Of a stretch of 64,000 bases of DNA, positions 46,293 to 56,096 are shown in pieces. The notes beneath the pieces are model-generated. The model was not told the DNA's origin. It ran no database searches and worked only from the letters and a program-made list of their open reading frames with translations. Every line of letters starts with the position of its first letter. Within the stretch, counting starts at the first letter, position 1. Source of the DNA: Methylobacterium dankookense (GTDB lineage: Bacteria > Pseudomonadota > Alphaproteobacteria > Rhizobiales > Beijerinckiaceae); contig NZ_CABFVH010000011.1 of the NCBI RefSeq assembly GCF_902141855.1, forward strand, positions 1 through 64,000. Reading direction: 5' to 3'. The translations under genes were made by a program, and so were the position numbers.

Positions 46293-46490
46293 CCCCTCTC
46301 CCCGCGCGCGGGGAGAGGGCTTCATGCCCCCTTGTCGGGGCATGAAGCGAGACGGCAGCCGGGGGTGAGGGGGCTTGAACGGACGAGTCACTTCCGGAAT
46401 CGCCCCCTCACCCCCGCTCCGGCTTCGCCTTTCGCTTCCCACAGGGACGACGAGGTCCCTGTGGGCCTCTCCCCGCAAGCGGGGAGAGGG
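46293..46490. repeat. Multi-hairpin intergenic repeat element, copy B
   Basis: Order and loops match copy A: first stem CCCTCTCCCCGC/GCGGGGAGAGGG (46294-46305/46308-46319), second stem of 12 bases (46319-46330/46337-46348), third GGGTGAGGGGG/CCCCCTCACCC (46363-46373/46403-46413), fourth CCCACAGGGAC/GTCCCTGTGGG (46438-46448/46455-46465), fifth CCTCTCCCCGC/GCGGGGAGAGG. Loops CTTGTC and GACGAG and the stretch GGGGGCTTGAACGGA are nearly identical to copy A, while stems two and four differ but stay paired. It lies in the gap between the protease and RND genes. Confidence 0.85.
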
Positions 46491-46732
46491 TGGATGCGCT
46501 GCTAGGCGAAGCGATCGACCGGTAGACGGCAGGAGGCGTCGGCCGGGCCTCGGAGGCCTGGCCCTACCCCCATGGTCCTTCGAGGATTCCGCGGTGCGAA
46601 AGCACTTCACGAAGAGGCTGCGAAAACCCGCGACACGGCCGCGCGCCGGCCATTTCGACATCCTCCCGAAACATTTACACCCCCGGTTGTACGACCGATC
46701 CCGCAGCGCCCCGGCTGGAGGGTGGAGACGGC

Positions 46733-49700
46733 ATGGGCCTCGTTCAGTACGCGCTGAAGTTCCGCATCACGGTCTACGTGCTGGCCGTGCTGATGACGCT
46801 CGCGGGCGGCGCGGCGGTGATCGTCACGCCGAAGGACGTGCTGCCGGTCGTCGACATCCCCGTCGTCGTGGTGGTCTGGACCTATACCGGCCTCTCGACG
46901 CCGGAGATGGAGCGGCGGGTCACCACCTACGCGGAGTTCTCGCTCTCGAACAACGTCAACAACATCCGTCGGATGGAATCGACCACGCTGCAGGGCACGG
47001 CGGTCCAGAAGATCTATTTCGACGACGAGGTGAGCATCGACCTCGCCATCTCGCAGACGGTGTCGGCGATGAACTCGATCCGCGCCGCGATGCCGCCGGG
47101 CATCCAGCCGCCGATCGTGCTGCGCTTCTCCGCCTCCTCGGTGCCGGTGATTCAGCTCGCGCTCACCTCGACCAAGGAGAGCCTTACCAAGATCAACGAC
47201 TACGCCCAGTACCGAATCCGCCAGCGCCTGGTTCAGGTGCCGGGCTCGACGCTGCCCTCGCCCTTCGGCGGCACGCCGCGCCAGATCATGGTCGATCTCG
47301 ACCTGCACGCGCTCCAGGCGCTCGGCCTCACGGCGCTGGACGTGACGAATGCCGTCTCGGCCCAGAACCTCACCGTGCCCTCCGGCCTCGCCAAGATCGG
47401 CGAGCAGCAATTCCCGATCCAGCTCAACGCCACGCCCGAGGCGATCGAGGCGCTGAACCAGATCCCGATCCGCACGGTGGCCGGCCAGCCGATCCTGGTG
47501 CGCGACGTGGCCCAGGTGCGCGACGGCGGTCCGCCGCAGGTCAACATCGTACGCGCCGACGGCATCCAGTCGGTGCTGATGCGCGTGTTCAAGAACGGCA
47601 CCGCCTCGACGCTCGACGTCGTCAACAACGTCAAGAAGGCGCTGCCGGACGTCCGCGCCGCCGCCCCCGAAGGGATGCAGATCAAGGAGCTGTTCGACCA
47701 GTCGGTCTTCGTCACCGCGGCGATCGAGGGGGTGCTGCACGAGGCGATGATCGCGGCGGGGCTCACCGGCCTCACCATCCTGCTCTTCCTCGGCTCCTGG
47801 CGCTCGACCCTCGTCGTCCTGATCTCGATCCCGCTCTCGATCCTGACATCGCTCGCCGCGCTCGCCGCACTCGGCGAGACCATCAACGTGATGACGCTGG
47901 GCGGCCTCGCGCTCGCGGTCGGCATCCTGGTCGACGACGCTACTGTGGCCATCGAGAACACCTACCGCCTGTTCGAGGAGGGCGAGCCCTTCCGCAAATC
48001 CGTGGTCGAGGGGGCGGCCAGCATCGCCAAGCCGACGCTGATCTCGACGCTCTCGATCTGCGCCGCCTTCACCTCGGTCTTCGCGCTCACCGACACGCCG
48101 AAATACCTGTTCACCCCGCAGGCGCTCGCGGTCGTGTTCGCGATGCTGACCTCCTACGTCCTGTCGCGCACCCTGGTGCCGGTGCTGATCGACGTGATGG
48201 TCGCCCGCGAATACGCCCAGCATCATGGCGGCGAGGTGCCGCGGCTGAGCCGGATCGGCCGGGCCTTCGGCCTGGTGTTCGGGCCGGTCTTCCGCGTGGC
48301 CGGCGCCTTCCGGCACGGCTTCGAGGCGCGCTTCGCCCGCTTCCATCGCGCCTATCTCGGCCTCCTGCACGTGGTGCTGGCCCGGCGCGTGGCGACGCTG
48401 GTCTTCGTCGGCCTCATCTTCGCCGGGACCGGGGTGCTCTTCACCTTCGTCGGACGCGACTACTTCCCGCAGGTCGCCTCCAGCCAGATCACCCTGCACC
48501 TGCGCACGCGGCCCGGCATGCGCATCGAGACCGCCGAGCAGACCTTCGCCGCCGTGCAGGCGACCGTGCGCGAGGTCATCCCCGAGAACGAGATCGAGCA
48601 GATCCTCGACAATATCGGCCTGCCGTCGAACAACTACAACTTCGCCTTCTCGGACGGCTCGTTCGTGGCCTACAACGACGGCCAGATGCTGATCAGCCTG
48701 AAGCAGGGTCACGGCTCGACGGCGCTCTACACCAAGCGCCTGCGCGAGGCCCTGCGCGAGCGCTTCCCCGACCTCGTGGTCTACACGCAGCCCTCGGACA
48801 TCATCACGCAGATCCTGAATTTCGGCACGCTGGCGCAGATCGATATCCAGGTCTCGGGCCGCAACACCGAGAAGGACCTCGCCGCAGCGCAGCGGATCGT
48901 GCAGCGCCTCAAGGAGGTCCGCGGCGCCGTTGACGTGCATCTCCACCAGATCGTCGGCACGCCGCAATATTTCGTGGACGTCGACCGCCGCCTCGCCTCG
49001 GAGCTCGGGCTGACCCAGCAGCAGGTGGCGCAGGCGATGAACGTCTCGCTCGCCGGCTCCTTCCAGGTGACGCCGAACTTCTGGTCGGATCCGAAGACCG
49101 GCATCCCCTATCAGCTCTGGGTGCAGACGCCGGAATACCGCAACGACTCGCTGACGGCGCTTCGCAACACGCCGCTCCTCGTTCAGGGCGGCGGCGACCG
49201 GCCGGGCGTGCTGACGCTCCTGTCGAGCGTCGCCGATTTCCGGCGCCAGGGCATACAGACGGTGATCAACCACGTGAACACCGCGCCGACCTTCAACATC
49301 TACGCGGCGGTGCAGGATTCCGACCTCGGCTCGGTGGCGGCCGAGATCCGCACGATCGTGGACGAGGAGCAGAAGACACTGCCCGCACCGGACAAGATCA
49401 CCGTCCGCGGGCAGATCGAGAACATGGATTCCGCCTTCTTCCGGCTCGGCATCGGCCTTTCGGTGGCTCTGGTCGCCGTCTACCTGCTGATGGCGGTGAA
49501 CTACCAGAGCTGGGGCGACCCCTTCGTGGTGCTCCTCGCCCTCCCGCTCGCCTTCTGCGGCATCGTCGCGAGCCTGTTCGTCACGGGGACCACCTTCTCG
49601 ATCCCCTCATTGTTCGGGGCGATCATGTCGGTGGGCATCGCTTCCGCCAACTCGATCCTGCTCGTCACCTTCGCCCGCGAGCACCGGGAGGCGACGGGCT

Positions 49701-49981
49701 GCTCGGCCCTCGAGGCCGCCCTGCTCGCCGGCGAGACGCGGCTGCGCCCGGTGCTGATGACGGCGGGCGCGATGTTCCTCGGCCTGATCCCGATGGCGCT
49801 CGGCACGGGGGAGGGCGGCGAGCAGAACGCGGCGCTGGCGCGCGCCGTGATGGGCGGCATCGCCTTCGGCACGCCCTCGACGCTGCTCTTCGTGCCCTTC
49901 CTCTACACGCTCCTGCGCAGCGCCCCGGTGAAGGCGCCTGCGGACTATCTCGGAGCGGAGCCGACGCCGTCCGCCTCTTGA
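46733..49981 (+). CDS. RND-family efflux permease
   Basis: A 1082-residue inner-membrane proton-driven pump with two repeats, each with a large periplasmic loop and six membrane helices. The proton-relay Asp pair is in GILVDDATVAIENT near residue 400. The N-terminus MGLVQYALKFRITVYVLAVL is typical for permeases of the less characterised cytoplasmic-membrane branch. No membrane-fusion gene adjoins it; the adaptor at 63324 is 13 kb away on the other strand. Substrate unknown. ATG 46733 comes after a 467-base gap that contains repeat copy B. Confidence 0.94.
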   Translation: MGLVQYALKFRITVYVLAVLMTLAGGAAVIVTPKDVLPVVDIPVVVVVWTYTGLSTPEMERRVTTYAEFSLSNNVNNIRRMESTTLQGTAVQKIYFDDEVSIDLAISQTVSAMNSIRAAMPPGIQPPIVLRFSASSVPVIQLALTSTKESLTKINDYAQYRIRQRLVQVPGSTLPSPFGGTPRQIMVDLDLHALQALGLTALDVTNAVSAQNLTVPSGLAKIGEQQFPIQLNATPEAIEALNQIPIRTVAGQPILVRDVAQVRDGGPPQVNIVRADGIQSVLMRVFKNGTASTLDVVNNVKKALPDVRAAAPEGMQIKELFDQSVFVTAAIEGVLHEAMIAAGLTGLTILLFLGSWRSTLVVLISIPLSILTSLAALAALGETINVMTLGGLALAVGILVDDATVAIENTYRLFEEGEPFRKSVVEGAASIAKPTLISTLSICAAFTSVFALTDTPKYLFTPQALAVVFAMLTSYVLSRTLVPVLIDVMVAREYAQHHGGEVPRLSRIGRAFGLVFGPVFRVAGAFRHGFEARFARFHRAYLGLLHVVLARRVATLVFVGLIFAGTGVLFTFVGRDYFPQVASSQITLHLRTRPGMRIETAEQTFAAVQATVREVIPENEIEQILDNIGLPSNNYNFAFSDGSFVAYNDGQMLISLKQGHGSTALYTKRLREALRERFPDLVVYTQPSDIITQILNFGTLAQIDIQVSGRNTEKDLAAAQRIVQRLKEVRGAVDVHLHQIVGTPQYFVDVDRRLASELGLTQQQVAQAMNVSLAGSFQVTPNFWSDPKTGIPYQLWVQTPEYRNDSLTALRNTPLLVQGGGDRPGVLTLLSSVADFRRQGIQTVINHVNTAPTFNIYAAVQDSDLGSVAAEIRTIVDEEQKTLPAPDKITVRGQIENMDSAFFRLGIGLSVALVAVYLLMAVNYQSWGDPFVVLLALPLAFCGIVASLFVTGTTFSIPSLFGAIMSVGIASANSILLVTFAREHREATGCSALEAALLAGETRLRPVLMTAGAMFLGLIPMALGTGEGGEQNAALARAVMGGIAFGTPSTLLFVPFLYTLLRSAPVKAPADYLGAEPTPSAS

Positions 49982-50018
49982 GACGATGCCCCGGCGGATG
50001 ACCTGCGACAGGGCCGCC

Positions 50019-50708
50019 TCAGGCGGCCTTGCGCGGCAGCAGCGCCTCGACGGCGCCGACGAGCTCGGAATAGTGCGAGATCACCCAGTCGGCGCCGAGC
50101 TCGCCCACGGGCGTGTCGGTGTAGCCGAAGGTCACGCCCACCACCGGGATGCCGGCGGCCTTGGCCGCGTCGATGTCGGCCCGGGAATCCCCGACCATCA
50201 CCGCCCGGGCCGGGTCGCCGCCGGCGCGCTCGATCGTGTGCGTGATGTGGCGCGGGTCCGGCTTGAAGAACGGGAAGGTCTCGCGCCCGCAGATCGCAGC
50301 GAAGCGGTGGCCGATGCCGAGCCGGTCGAGCAGCTCGACCGCGTGCGGCTCGACCTTGTTCGTGCAGACGGCGAGGCGGAACCCGTCCGCCTCCAGCCGG
50401 TCGAGGGCCTCGACGAGGCCGGGATAGAGGTGCGACTTCTCGCAGAGATGCGCGCCGTAATGGTCGAGGAAGTCCAGGAACAGCTCCTCCTGCCGGCCCG
50501 GGCTCAGCGCCTCGCCCGCGGCGTCGAAGCCGCGGCGGATCAGCGCCTTGGCGCCGGCCCCGATCAGGTCGCGCGCCTCGTCGACGGGCAGCTCGGCGAG
50601 GCCCTCGTGGGTGAGCAGGAAGTTCAGCGTGCCGATCAGGTCGCCGGCCGTCTCGGCGAGCGTACCATCGAGGTCGAACACGGCGATCGGGGGCAGGGAC
50701 ATCGGCAT
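50019..50708 (-). CDS. gph: Phosphoglycolate phosphatase (Gph-type HAD phosphatase)
   Basis: A 229-residue HAD hydrolase with nucleophile DLDGT (in AVFDLDGTLAET), motif II Thr in CTNK, motif III Lys in FFKPDPRHI and motif IV VMVGDSRADIDAAKAAG. FGYTDTPV near the end is typical of phosphoglycolate phosphatase, which salvages 2-phosphoglycolate from oxygenation or DNA repair. ATG 50708, or 50702 six bases later. It converges with the RND gene and is divergent from the c-di-GMP protein. Confidence 0.9.
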   Translation of the reverse strand: MPMSLPPIAVFDLDGTLAETAGDLIGTLNFLLTHEGLAELPVDEARDLIGAGAKALIRRGFDAAGEALSPGRQEELFLDFLDHYGAHLCEKSHLYPGLVEALDRLEADGFRLAVCTNKVEPHAVELLDRLGIGHRFAAICGRETFPFFKPDPRHITHTIERAGGDPARAVMVGDSRADIDAAKAAGIPVVGVTFGYTDTPVGELGADWVISHYSELVGAVEALLPRKAA

Positions 50709-50895
50709 TCTCGGCGCGGGAATGGTCCTCGCTAGCCGGAGCGGCGCCGCCGGGCAACCCGTGCCGCCCCGGCCCGACCGGCGCGGCGTGAGCGAATTTC
50801 GCTCAGGATGGCGGACGCAGCCCCGGCAAACCGTGCAATCGCCACTTAACCGATTATCCCTAGAACCGGATTCTCGAACGGCAGAATCCGACCCG

Positions 50896-52851
50896 ATGTC
50901 CCTCCCGCACGTCGCCCGGCAATTCCTGTACGGTACCCGCGCCGACCCGGCCAACGACCGGATCGCCGTGCATCAGCTGGTGGAACTTCAGAAGCAGGTC
51001 CCCTCGCTCTACGCGCTGCTCTCGGTGAATGCCGGGGCGCTGGCCTGCACGCATTACGGCCTCGCGCCCGACTGGCTCACGGTCTGGCTGCCCGCCAGCC
51101 TCCTCGCCCTCTGCCTGATGCGCGCCGTCCAGTGGTGGCGCATGCGTCCCGGGGACACGAGCGAGGCGGACGCCCTGCGGCGGCTGCGGATGACCATCGG
51201 GCTCACCGCCGTCCTCGCCGTCGCCTTCGTGACCTGGGCGCTGGCGCTCGGCAGCTATGGCGGCCCGTTCGAGCAGGGCCACGCGGCGATCTTCGTGGCG
51301 ATCACGGTGGTCGGCTGCATCTTCTGCCTGACGCATCTGCCGGTGGCGGCCTTCCTGGCCACGGCCCTGGTGATGGGCGTGTTCCTGACGCGCTGCCTGT
51401 CGAGCGGCAACACGGTCTTCGTGGCCATCGCGCTCAACACGGCCTTCGTGACCATCGTGATGGTGCGCATCCTGCTCGGCAATTTCCGCACCTTCATCAA
51501 GCTGATGGAGGCGCAGGACCGGGCGGAGCGCCTCGCGGAGGAGAATGCGCGGCTCGCCCATACCGACAGCCTCACCGGGCTGCCGAACCGGCGCTACTTC
51601 TTCCAGCGCCTCGACGCGCTGATCGAATCCTCGTCCGGGACCGGCGCGCCCTTCGTCCTGGCGATCTTCGACCTCGACCGCTTCAAGCCGATCAACGACA
51701 CCTACGGCCACACCGTCGGTGACCGGGTGCTTGCCGAGACCGGGCGGCGCCTCGCCCGCTTCGCGGGCACCGAGGTCACGGTCACCCGGCTCGGCGGCGA
51801 CGAGTTCGGCGTGCTGATCCGTGCGCCGGGCAGCCCTGAGGAGGCGGTGGCCTTCGCCGACCGGATCTGCGCGACCTTGCAGGAGCCGATCCGGCTCGGC
51901 GACATCCAGGTCGTGGCCGGCTGCTCCGGCGGCCTCGCCCTCTATCCCGATGCGGGCCGCGCCGCCGACGCCCTGTTCGACCGGGCCGACTACGCCCTCT
52001 ACCACTCGAAGGAGGGGCCGCGCGGCGCCGCGACCCTGTTCTCGCAGAGCCACGAGGATGCGATCCGCGCCGAGCGCGCGGTGGAGACGGCGCTCCGCAG
52101 CGCCGACCTCGCCGCCGAGATGCAGGTCCACTACCAGCCGATCCTCGACACCGTCACCGATGAGGTGGTGATGGTGGAGGGCCTCGCCCGCTGGATCAGC
52201 CCGACCCTCGGTCGGGTGCCGCCGGACCGCTTCATTGCCGCGGCCGAGCGCGGCGGCATGATCCACGCGCTGACCATCCTGCTGTTCCGCAAGGCGCTGG
52301 CGGATGCCCGCCGCTTCCCGGCCCGGATCGGCCTGTCGTTCAACCTCTCCTCGCACGACCTCGCCTCGTCGGAGACCGTGATCGCGGTGATGGCCGCCGT
52401 GCGCGAGAGCGGGCTCGATCCGAAGCGCATCACCCTGGAGCTGACCGAGACCGCCCTGATGCGCGACTTCGAGCGGGCGCAGGAATCGATCACGGCCCTG
52501 CGCTTGCTCGGCATCAAGATCGCGCTCGACGATTTCGGCACCGGCTATTCGAGCCTCGGCTACGTCCACCGCCTGCCGCTCGACAAGATCAAGATCGACC
52601 GCAGCTTCATGGCCGATATCGAGACCGATCTCGGCCGCAGCGTGGTCTCGACCATCCTCGACCTCTGCCACAATCTCGGCTTCGAGGGCGTCGCGGAGGG
52701 CGTGGAGACGCCCGAGCAGCTCGCGGCCATGCGCCGGCACGGCTGCCGCTACGTCCAGGGCTACCTGATCGGCGCGCCGATGCCGCTGCCCGCGCTGCTG
52801 GAGAGCCTGGACGCCCGCGAGCGGGCCGTGGTGGGACGCCGCTCCGCGTAA
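50896..52851 (+). CDS. Membrane GGDEF-EAL c-di-GMP protein
   Basis: A 651-residue protein with an N-terminal membrane region of about five to six helices (residues 45-195), a GGDEF domain (GGDEF near residue 299; DTYGHTVGD and DRFKPIND) and an EAL domain with E-G-L in place of EAL (VEGLARW near 427), ELTETALM, DDFGTGYSSL and KIDRSF. No RxxD inhibitory site precedes GGDEF. The signature residues for both activities are present, so the protein may make, break or switch between the two. ATG 50896. Confidence 0.92.
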   Translation: MSLPHVARQFLYGTRADPANDRIAVHQLVELQKQVPSLYALLSVNAGALACTHYGLAPDWLTVWLPASLLALCLMRAVQWWRMRPGDTSEADALRRLRMTIGLTAVLAVAFVTWALALGSYGGPFEQGHAAIFVAITVVGCIFCLTHLPVAAFLATALVMGVFLTRCLSSGNTVFVAIALNTAFVTIVMVRILLGNFRTFIKLMEAQDRAERLAEENARLAHTDSLTGLPNRRYFFQRLDALIESSSGTGAPFVLAIFDLDRFKPINDTYGHTVGDRVLAETGRRLARFAGTEVTVTRLGGDEFGVLIRAPGSPEEAVAFADRICATLQEPIRLGDIQVVAGCSGGLALYPDAGRAADALFDRADYALYHSKEGPRGAATLFSQSHEDAIRAERAVETALRSADLAAEMQVHYQPILDTVTDEVVMVEGLARWISPTLGRVPPDRFIAAAERGGMIHALTILLFRKALADARRFPARIGLSFNLSSHDLASSETVIAVMAAVRESGLDPKRITLELTETALMRDFERAQESITALRLLGIKIALDDFGTGYSSLGYVHRLPLDKIKIDRSFMADIETDLGRSVVSTILDLCHNLGFEGVAEGVETPEQLAAMRRHGCRYVQGYLIGAPMPLPALLESLDARERAVVGRRSA

Positions 52852-52925
52852 CGGCGCGCGCCCGGTGCCCTCAACTTGCCCGATTGGCCCTGAAGAGGGA
52901 GGGGGTCTCATCCGGACCGCTCCCC

Positions 52926-53390
52926 ATGATGCCTCGCGCCGCACTCGTCTCGCTCTGCCTCGGCCTCTGGGCCACGGCCGCCTCCGCCGCCTCCTTCGAG
53001 TTCGTGCCCGCGCCCCAGGCCGACCTCAACCGGATGTACCGGGTCGACAAGGTCACCGGCGAGGTCGTCTCCTGCCAGTACGGGTTGCAGGAGAGCGGCG
53101 GCGGCATCGGCCTCACCGTCTGCTTCGGCCCCGGCGAGGGCGCCGGCCCGCAGCCGCCCTCCGAGTACGGGCTCGTGGCGACGCGCCACACCCGCGAGGC
53201 GGGAGTGTTCCGCGTCAACTACCGCACCGGCGAGATGAGCATCTGCTTCGTGCTGGTGAAGAAGGAGCAGGTGGTCTGCACCCAGCAGGCCAACCCCGCC
53301 GCCGACGGGGCGGCCGACGGCCCGCCCGCCGGCGCGGCCCAGGGCCGGGCGGGCGCCGGCGCGACCTCGACGCAGGGCGGCCGGCCCTGA
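52926..53390 (+). CDS. Exported hypothetical protein with conserved Cys pairs
   Basis: A 154-residue protein with a signal peptide (MMPRAALVSLCLGLWATAASA, cleavage near residue 21), then a compact beta-rich segment with four cysteines (VVSCQYGLQ, LTVCFGP, SICFVLV, VVCTQQ). A Gly/Ala-rich tail follows. The Cys spacing suggests two disulfides in the periplasm. A repeated pattern (Y-R-V-D-K-V-T-G-E-V-V-S-C and Y-R-T-G-E-M-S-I-C) hints at a duplicated beta unit. No family is recognised. It lies between the GGDEF-EAL and rpiA genes. Confidence 0.6.
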   Translation: MMPRAALVSLCLGLWATAASAASFEFVPAPQADLNRMYRVDKVTGEVVSCQYGLQESGGGIGLTVCFGPGEGAGPQPPSEYGLVATRHTREAGVFRVNYRTGEMSICFVLVKKEQVVCTQQANPAADGAADGPPAGAAQGRAGAGATSTQGGRP

Positions 53391-53559
53391 GGGCGGGATG
53401 ACAGCGGGCGGCCGGTGGTCAAGATCGGCGTTCCTGTCGCGCCGCGGCCATGCTAGGGGCGCCCGCATCCGCCGAGGACGCGGCCCGTCCGGGCCGGGCC
53501 TCCCGCTCCCTTACCCCGTGCCCGCCTGACCCGGGCCGGCATCCGCGATCGCGACCGAC

Positions 53560-54288
53560 ATGAGCGCAACCGACACGAGCGGGCCCGACCTGCGCCGCGC
53601 CGCGGCCGCCCGCGCCCTCGATCTCGTCAAGCCCGGCATGCGGCTCGGCCTCGGCACCGGCTCGACGGCCGCAGCCTTCGTGACGCTGCTGGGCGAGCGC
53701 GTCCGGGCCGGCCTCGACGTGGTCGGCGTCCCGACCTCCGAGGCGACCCGGGCCCAGGCCGAGCGCGAGGGCATCCGCCTCGCCACTCTGGACGAGATGC
53801 CGCAGCTCGACCTGACCATCGACGGGGCGGACGAGGTCGACAGCTCCCTGCGCCTCATCAAGGGCGGCGGCGCTGCGCTGCTGCGCGAGAAGATCGTCGC
53901 CTGTGCCAGCCGGCGGATGGTGGTGATCGCGGACGCGGCAAAGCGCGTCGACACGCTCGGCGCCTTCCCGCTGCCGATCGAGGTAAACCCCTTCGGCCTC
54001 GCCGCGACGCATCTGGCGGTCGCGGCGGCCATCGGGAAGGCCGGCTGCACCGGCGGAATCCGCCTGCGCGCCGCCGCTGACGGCACCCCGGTCGTCACGG
54101 ATGGCGGGCACCGCATCATCGATGCCCATCTCGGCAGCATCCCCGATCCCGAGGCCCTCTCGACCGCGCTCTGGGCGGTGCCCGGCGTCGTCGAGCACGG
54201 CCTCTTCCTCGGTATCGCCTCCGCCGCGATCCTCGCCTCGGCGCGGGACGGCCAGGCGCACGTCACCGTCCTGGGCGATCTCGGCTGA
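53560..54288 (+). CDS. rpiA: Ribose-5-phosphate isomerase A
   Basis: RpiA interconverts ribose-5-phosphate and ribulose-5-phosphate. The 242-residue protein has GLGTGSTAA, the [12 protein letters not shown] segment, [21 protein letters not shown] and the C-terminal [12 protein letters not shown]. These are the catalytic Asp, Glu and Lys motifs of the RpiA family. ATG 53560. It opens a run of same-strand genes with DUF2059, O-antigen ligase and gor. Confidence 0.97.
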   Translation: MSATDTSGPDLRRAAAARALDLVKPGMRLGLGTGSTAAAFVTLLGERVRAGLDVVGVPTSEATRAQAEREGIRLATLDEMPQLDLTIDGADEVDSSLRLIKGGGAALLREKIVACASRRMVVIADAAKRVDTLGAFPLPIEVNPFGLAATHLAVAAAIGKAGCTGGIRLRAAADGTPVVTDGGHRIIDAHLGSIPDPEALSTALWAVPGVVEHGLFLGIASAAILASARDGQAHVTVLGDLG

Positions 54289-54332
54289 GGCCTTCGCCGA
54301 GTTCCTCTCGTCTCGTCCTTGGGAATCCCGCC

Positions 54333-54866
54333 ATGACCCGCCGTCTCCTCGCCGCCGCCGCGGTGCTCGCCATCGCCGCGCCCGGCATCGCCGCGGCGCA
54401 GGCCCAGAAGCCTGCGCCGGCGACCCAGGCTGCGGCGCCCGCCGGCCCGAGCGCCGCGCACATCGCCCTCGCCCGCGAGGTCGTCCTTTCCTCAGGCATC
54501 GCCCGCTCGTTCGATTCGGTGATCCCGGCCTTCGCCGAGCAGATCCGCCAGCAGGCGGTGACGCGGCCGGAGATCCAGAAGGATCTCGACGAGGTCCTGA
54601 AGAGCCTGGAGCCGGAGATGGAGCTGCAGAAGCAGCGCATGGTCACCATCACGGCCCGCATCTATGCGGAGAAGCTCACCGAGCCGGAGCTGAAGGAGAT
54701 CGGCACCTTCTTCCGCTCTGGCCCCGGCAAGCGCTACGTCGAGACCCAGCCCATCGTGCTCGACCAGATGGTCCAGGCCATGCAGAACTGGACGCAGGAA
54801 GTCTCCGAATACGTGATGGTGCGGGTGCGCGCCGAGATGGGCAAGCGCGGCCACCAGTTGCAGTAG
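54333..54866 (+). CDS. Exported DUF2059 protein
   Basis: A 177-residue periplasmic protein: a signal peptide (cleavage near AQA-QKP), an Ala/Pro-rich linker, then the helical DUF2059 domain (about 45-170) with AREVVLSSGIARSFDSVIPAF and KLTEPELKEIGTFFRSGPGKRYVE. Function is unknown; the gene is conserved beside rpiA and gor in Hyphomicrobiales. ATG 54333 follows rpiA by 44 bases. Confidence 0.88.
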   Translation: MTRRLLAAAAVLAIAAPGIAAAQAQKPAPATQAAAPAGPSAAHIALAREVVLSSGIARSFDSVIPAFAEQIRQQAVTRPEIQKDLDEVLKSLEPEMELQKQRMVTITARIYAEKLTEPELKEIGTFFRSGPGKRYVETQPIVLDQMVQAMQNWTQEVSEYVMVRVRAEMGKRGHQLQ

Positions 54867-54884
54867 CCGTCCCCGGCGAGCCCG

Positions 54885-56096
54885 ATGCCCATGGGTGCCG
54901 CGGCCGGCTTCTACGGCGCGGGCGCGGCGACGCTCGCGCTGATGCCGCTCGCGATGACGCTCGCCAATCGGTCGAGCCCCGTCGTCGCGGCCGTCGCGGC
55001 GCTCCTCTTCCTGGCCGGCCGTCTCGCCGAGGCGCCCCGCTGTACCGCCCGGATCCTCGCCGCGCCCCTGACGACGCCCCCCGGCATCGCCGCTCTCGCC
55101 TTCCTCGGCTGGTGTCTCGTCTCCTGCGCCTGGAGCCCCTTCCCGGAGGCCTCCGCCCGCGCGGCGCGGGAATTCGCGCCGACGCTGGTGGCGGCCTATC
55201 TCCTCGCCCGGCTCGCGCCCGGGCGGCTGCCGGGCTTCGTGGGGCCCCTCGCGCTGCTTGCTGTGGCGGCCTCCGGTCTCCTCATCGCGGTGGGGCTCGC
55301 CTACGACCTGCCGCTGCAGCGGCTGCTCGGCCAGCGCGCCATCGCCTTCGTCTACAATCGACCGGCCATGATCCTGGTGCTGATCATGGCGCCGCTGGCG
55401 CTGGTTCTGTGGCGGAGCGGGCGGCGGCTCGCCGCGCTCGCTCTGCTCGCCTTCGCCCTGCTCGGCATCCTGCGCTCGATCAGCGGGGCGGCCATGCTCG
55501 GGCTCGCGGCGGGCCTTGTCATGGCCCTCCTCGCCTGGCTGCTGCCGCGGCGGCTCGCCGTAGGCATCGCCGGCCTCGGCCTCGGCCTCGCCGTCGTGCT
55601 GGCGCCTGTCGAGGGCGACCTCCTCCTGCGCCTGATGCCGGAGGCGGCGCATGCGCGGCTGGAACATTCCTCCTCCCGCGCCCGGGTCGCGATCGCGCGC
55701 AGCTTCGGGGCGGCGGCCGCGGCCGATCCGTGGCGCGGGGCGGGGTTCGGCGTCGCGCCGCGTTTCGCCGAGACGCCGGTGGCGGCGCGGATCGAGCCGG
55801 AACTGCGCCCGATGCTCGCGGTCGGCCACCCGCATAACAGCTTTCTGCAGGTCTGGACCGAACTCGGCCTGCCCGGCGCCGTCCTGCTGACCCTCGTCCT
55901 GCTCCTCGCTCTGCGTGCGGCGGCGGGACTCGACCGGCCGGACCGGGTTGCGGCGCTCGCCCTCGTCACGGCGGCGGCGGCCGTCGCCTTCGTCGAGCAC
56001 AACGCCTGGGCGGCGTGGTGGACGGCCGGGCTCGGTGCTGCCATCACGTGGCTGCGCGAGGCCGGTCTTCGCGCAGAGCGGAGCGGACAGGGATGA
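54885..56096 (+). CDS. O-antigen ligase family polytopic membrane protein
   Basis: A 403-residue protein with about ten hydrophobic segments and the Wzy_C / WaaL family hallmark in the large periplasmic loop, GHPHNSFLQVWTELGLPG (about residues 308-325). WaaL joins O-antigen to lipid A core, and relatives polymerise or ligate glycans. It starts at ATG 54885 (or 54891), and its TGA overlaps the gor ATG by four bases. Its position between DUF2059 and gor is unusual and may be an insertion in the ancestral rpiA-DUF2059-gor order. Confidence 0.87.
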   Translation: MPMGAAAGFYGAGAATLALMPLAMTLANRSSPVVAAVAALLFLAGRLAEAPRCTARILAAPLTTPPGIAALAFLGWCLVSCAWSPFPEASARAAREFAPTLVAAYLLARLAPGRLPGFVGPLALLAVAASGLLIAVGLAYDLPLQRLLGQRAIAFVYNRPAMILVLIMAPLALVLWRSGRRLAALALLAFALLGILRSISGAAMLGLAAGLVMALLAWLLPRRLAVGIAGLGLGLAVVLAPVEGDLLLRLMPEAAHARLEHSSSRARVAIARSFGAAAAADPWRGAGFGVAPRFAETPVAARIEPELRPMLAVGHPHNSFLQVWTELGLPGAVLLTLVLLLALRAAAGLDRPDRVAALALVTAAAAVAFVEHNAWAAWWTAGLGAAITWLREAGLRAERSGQG

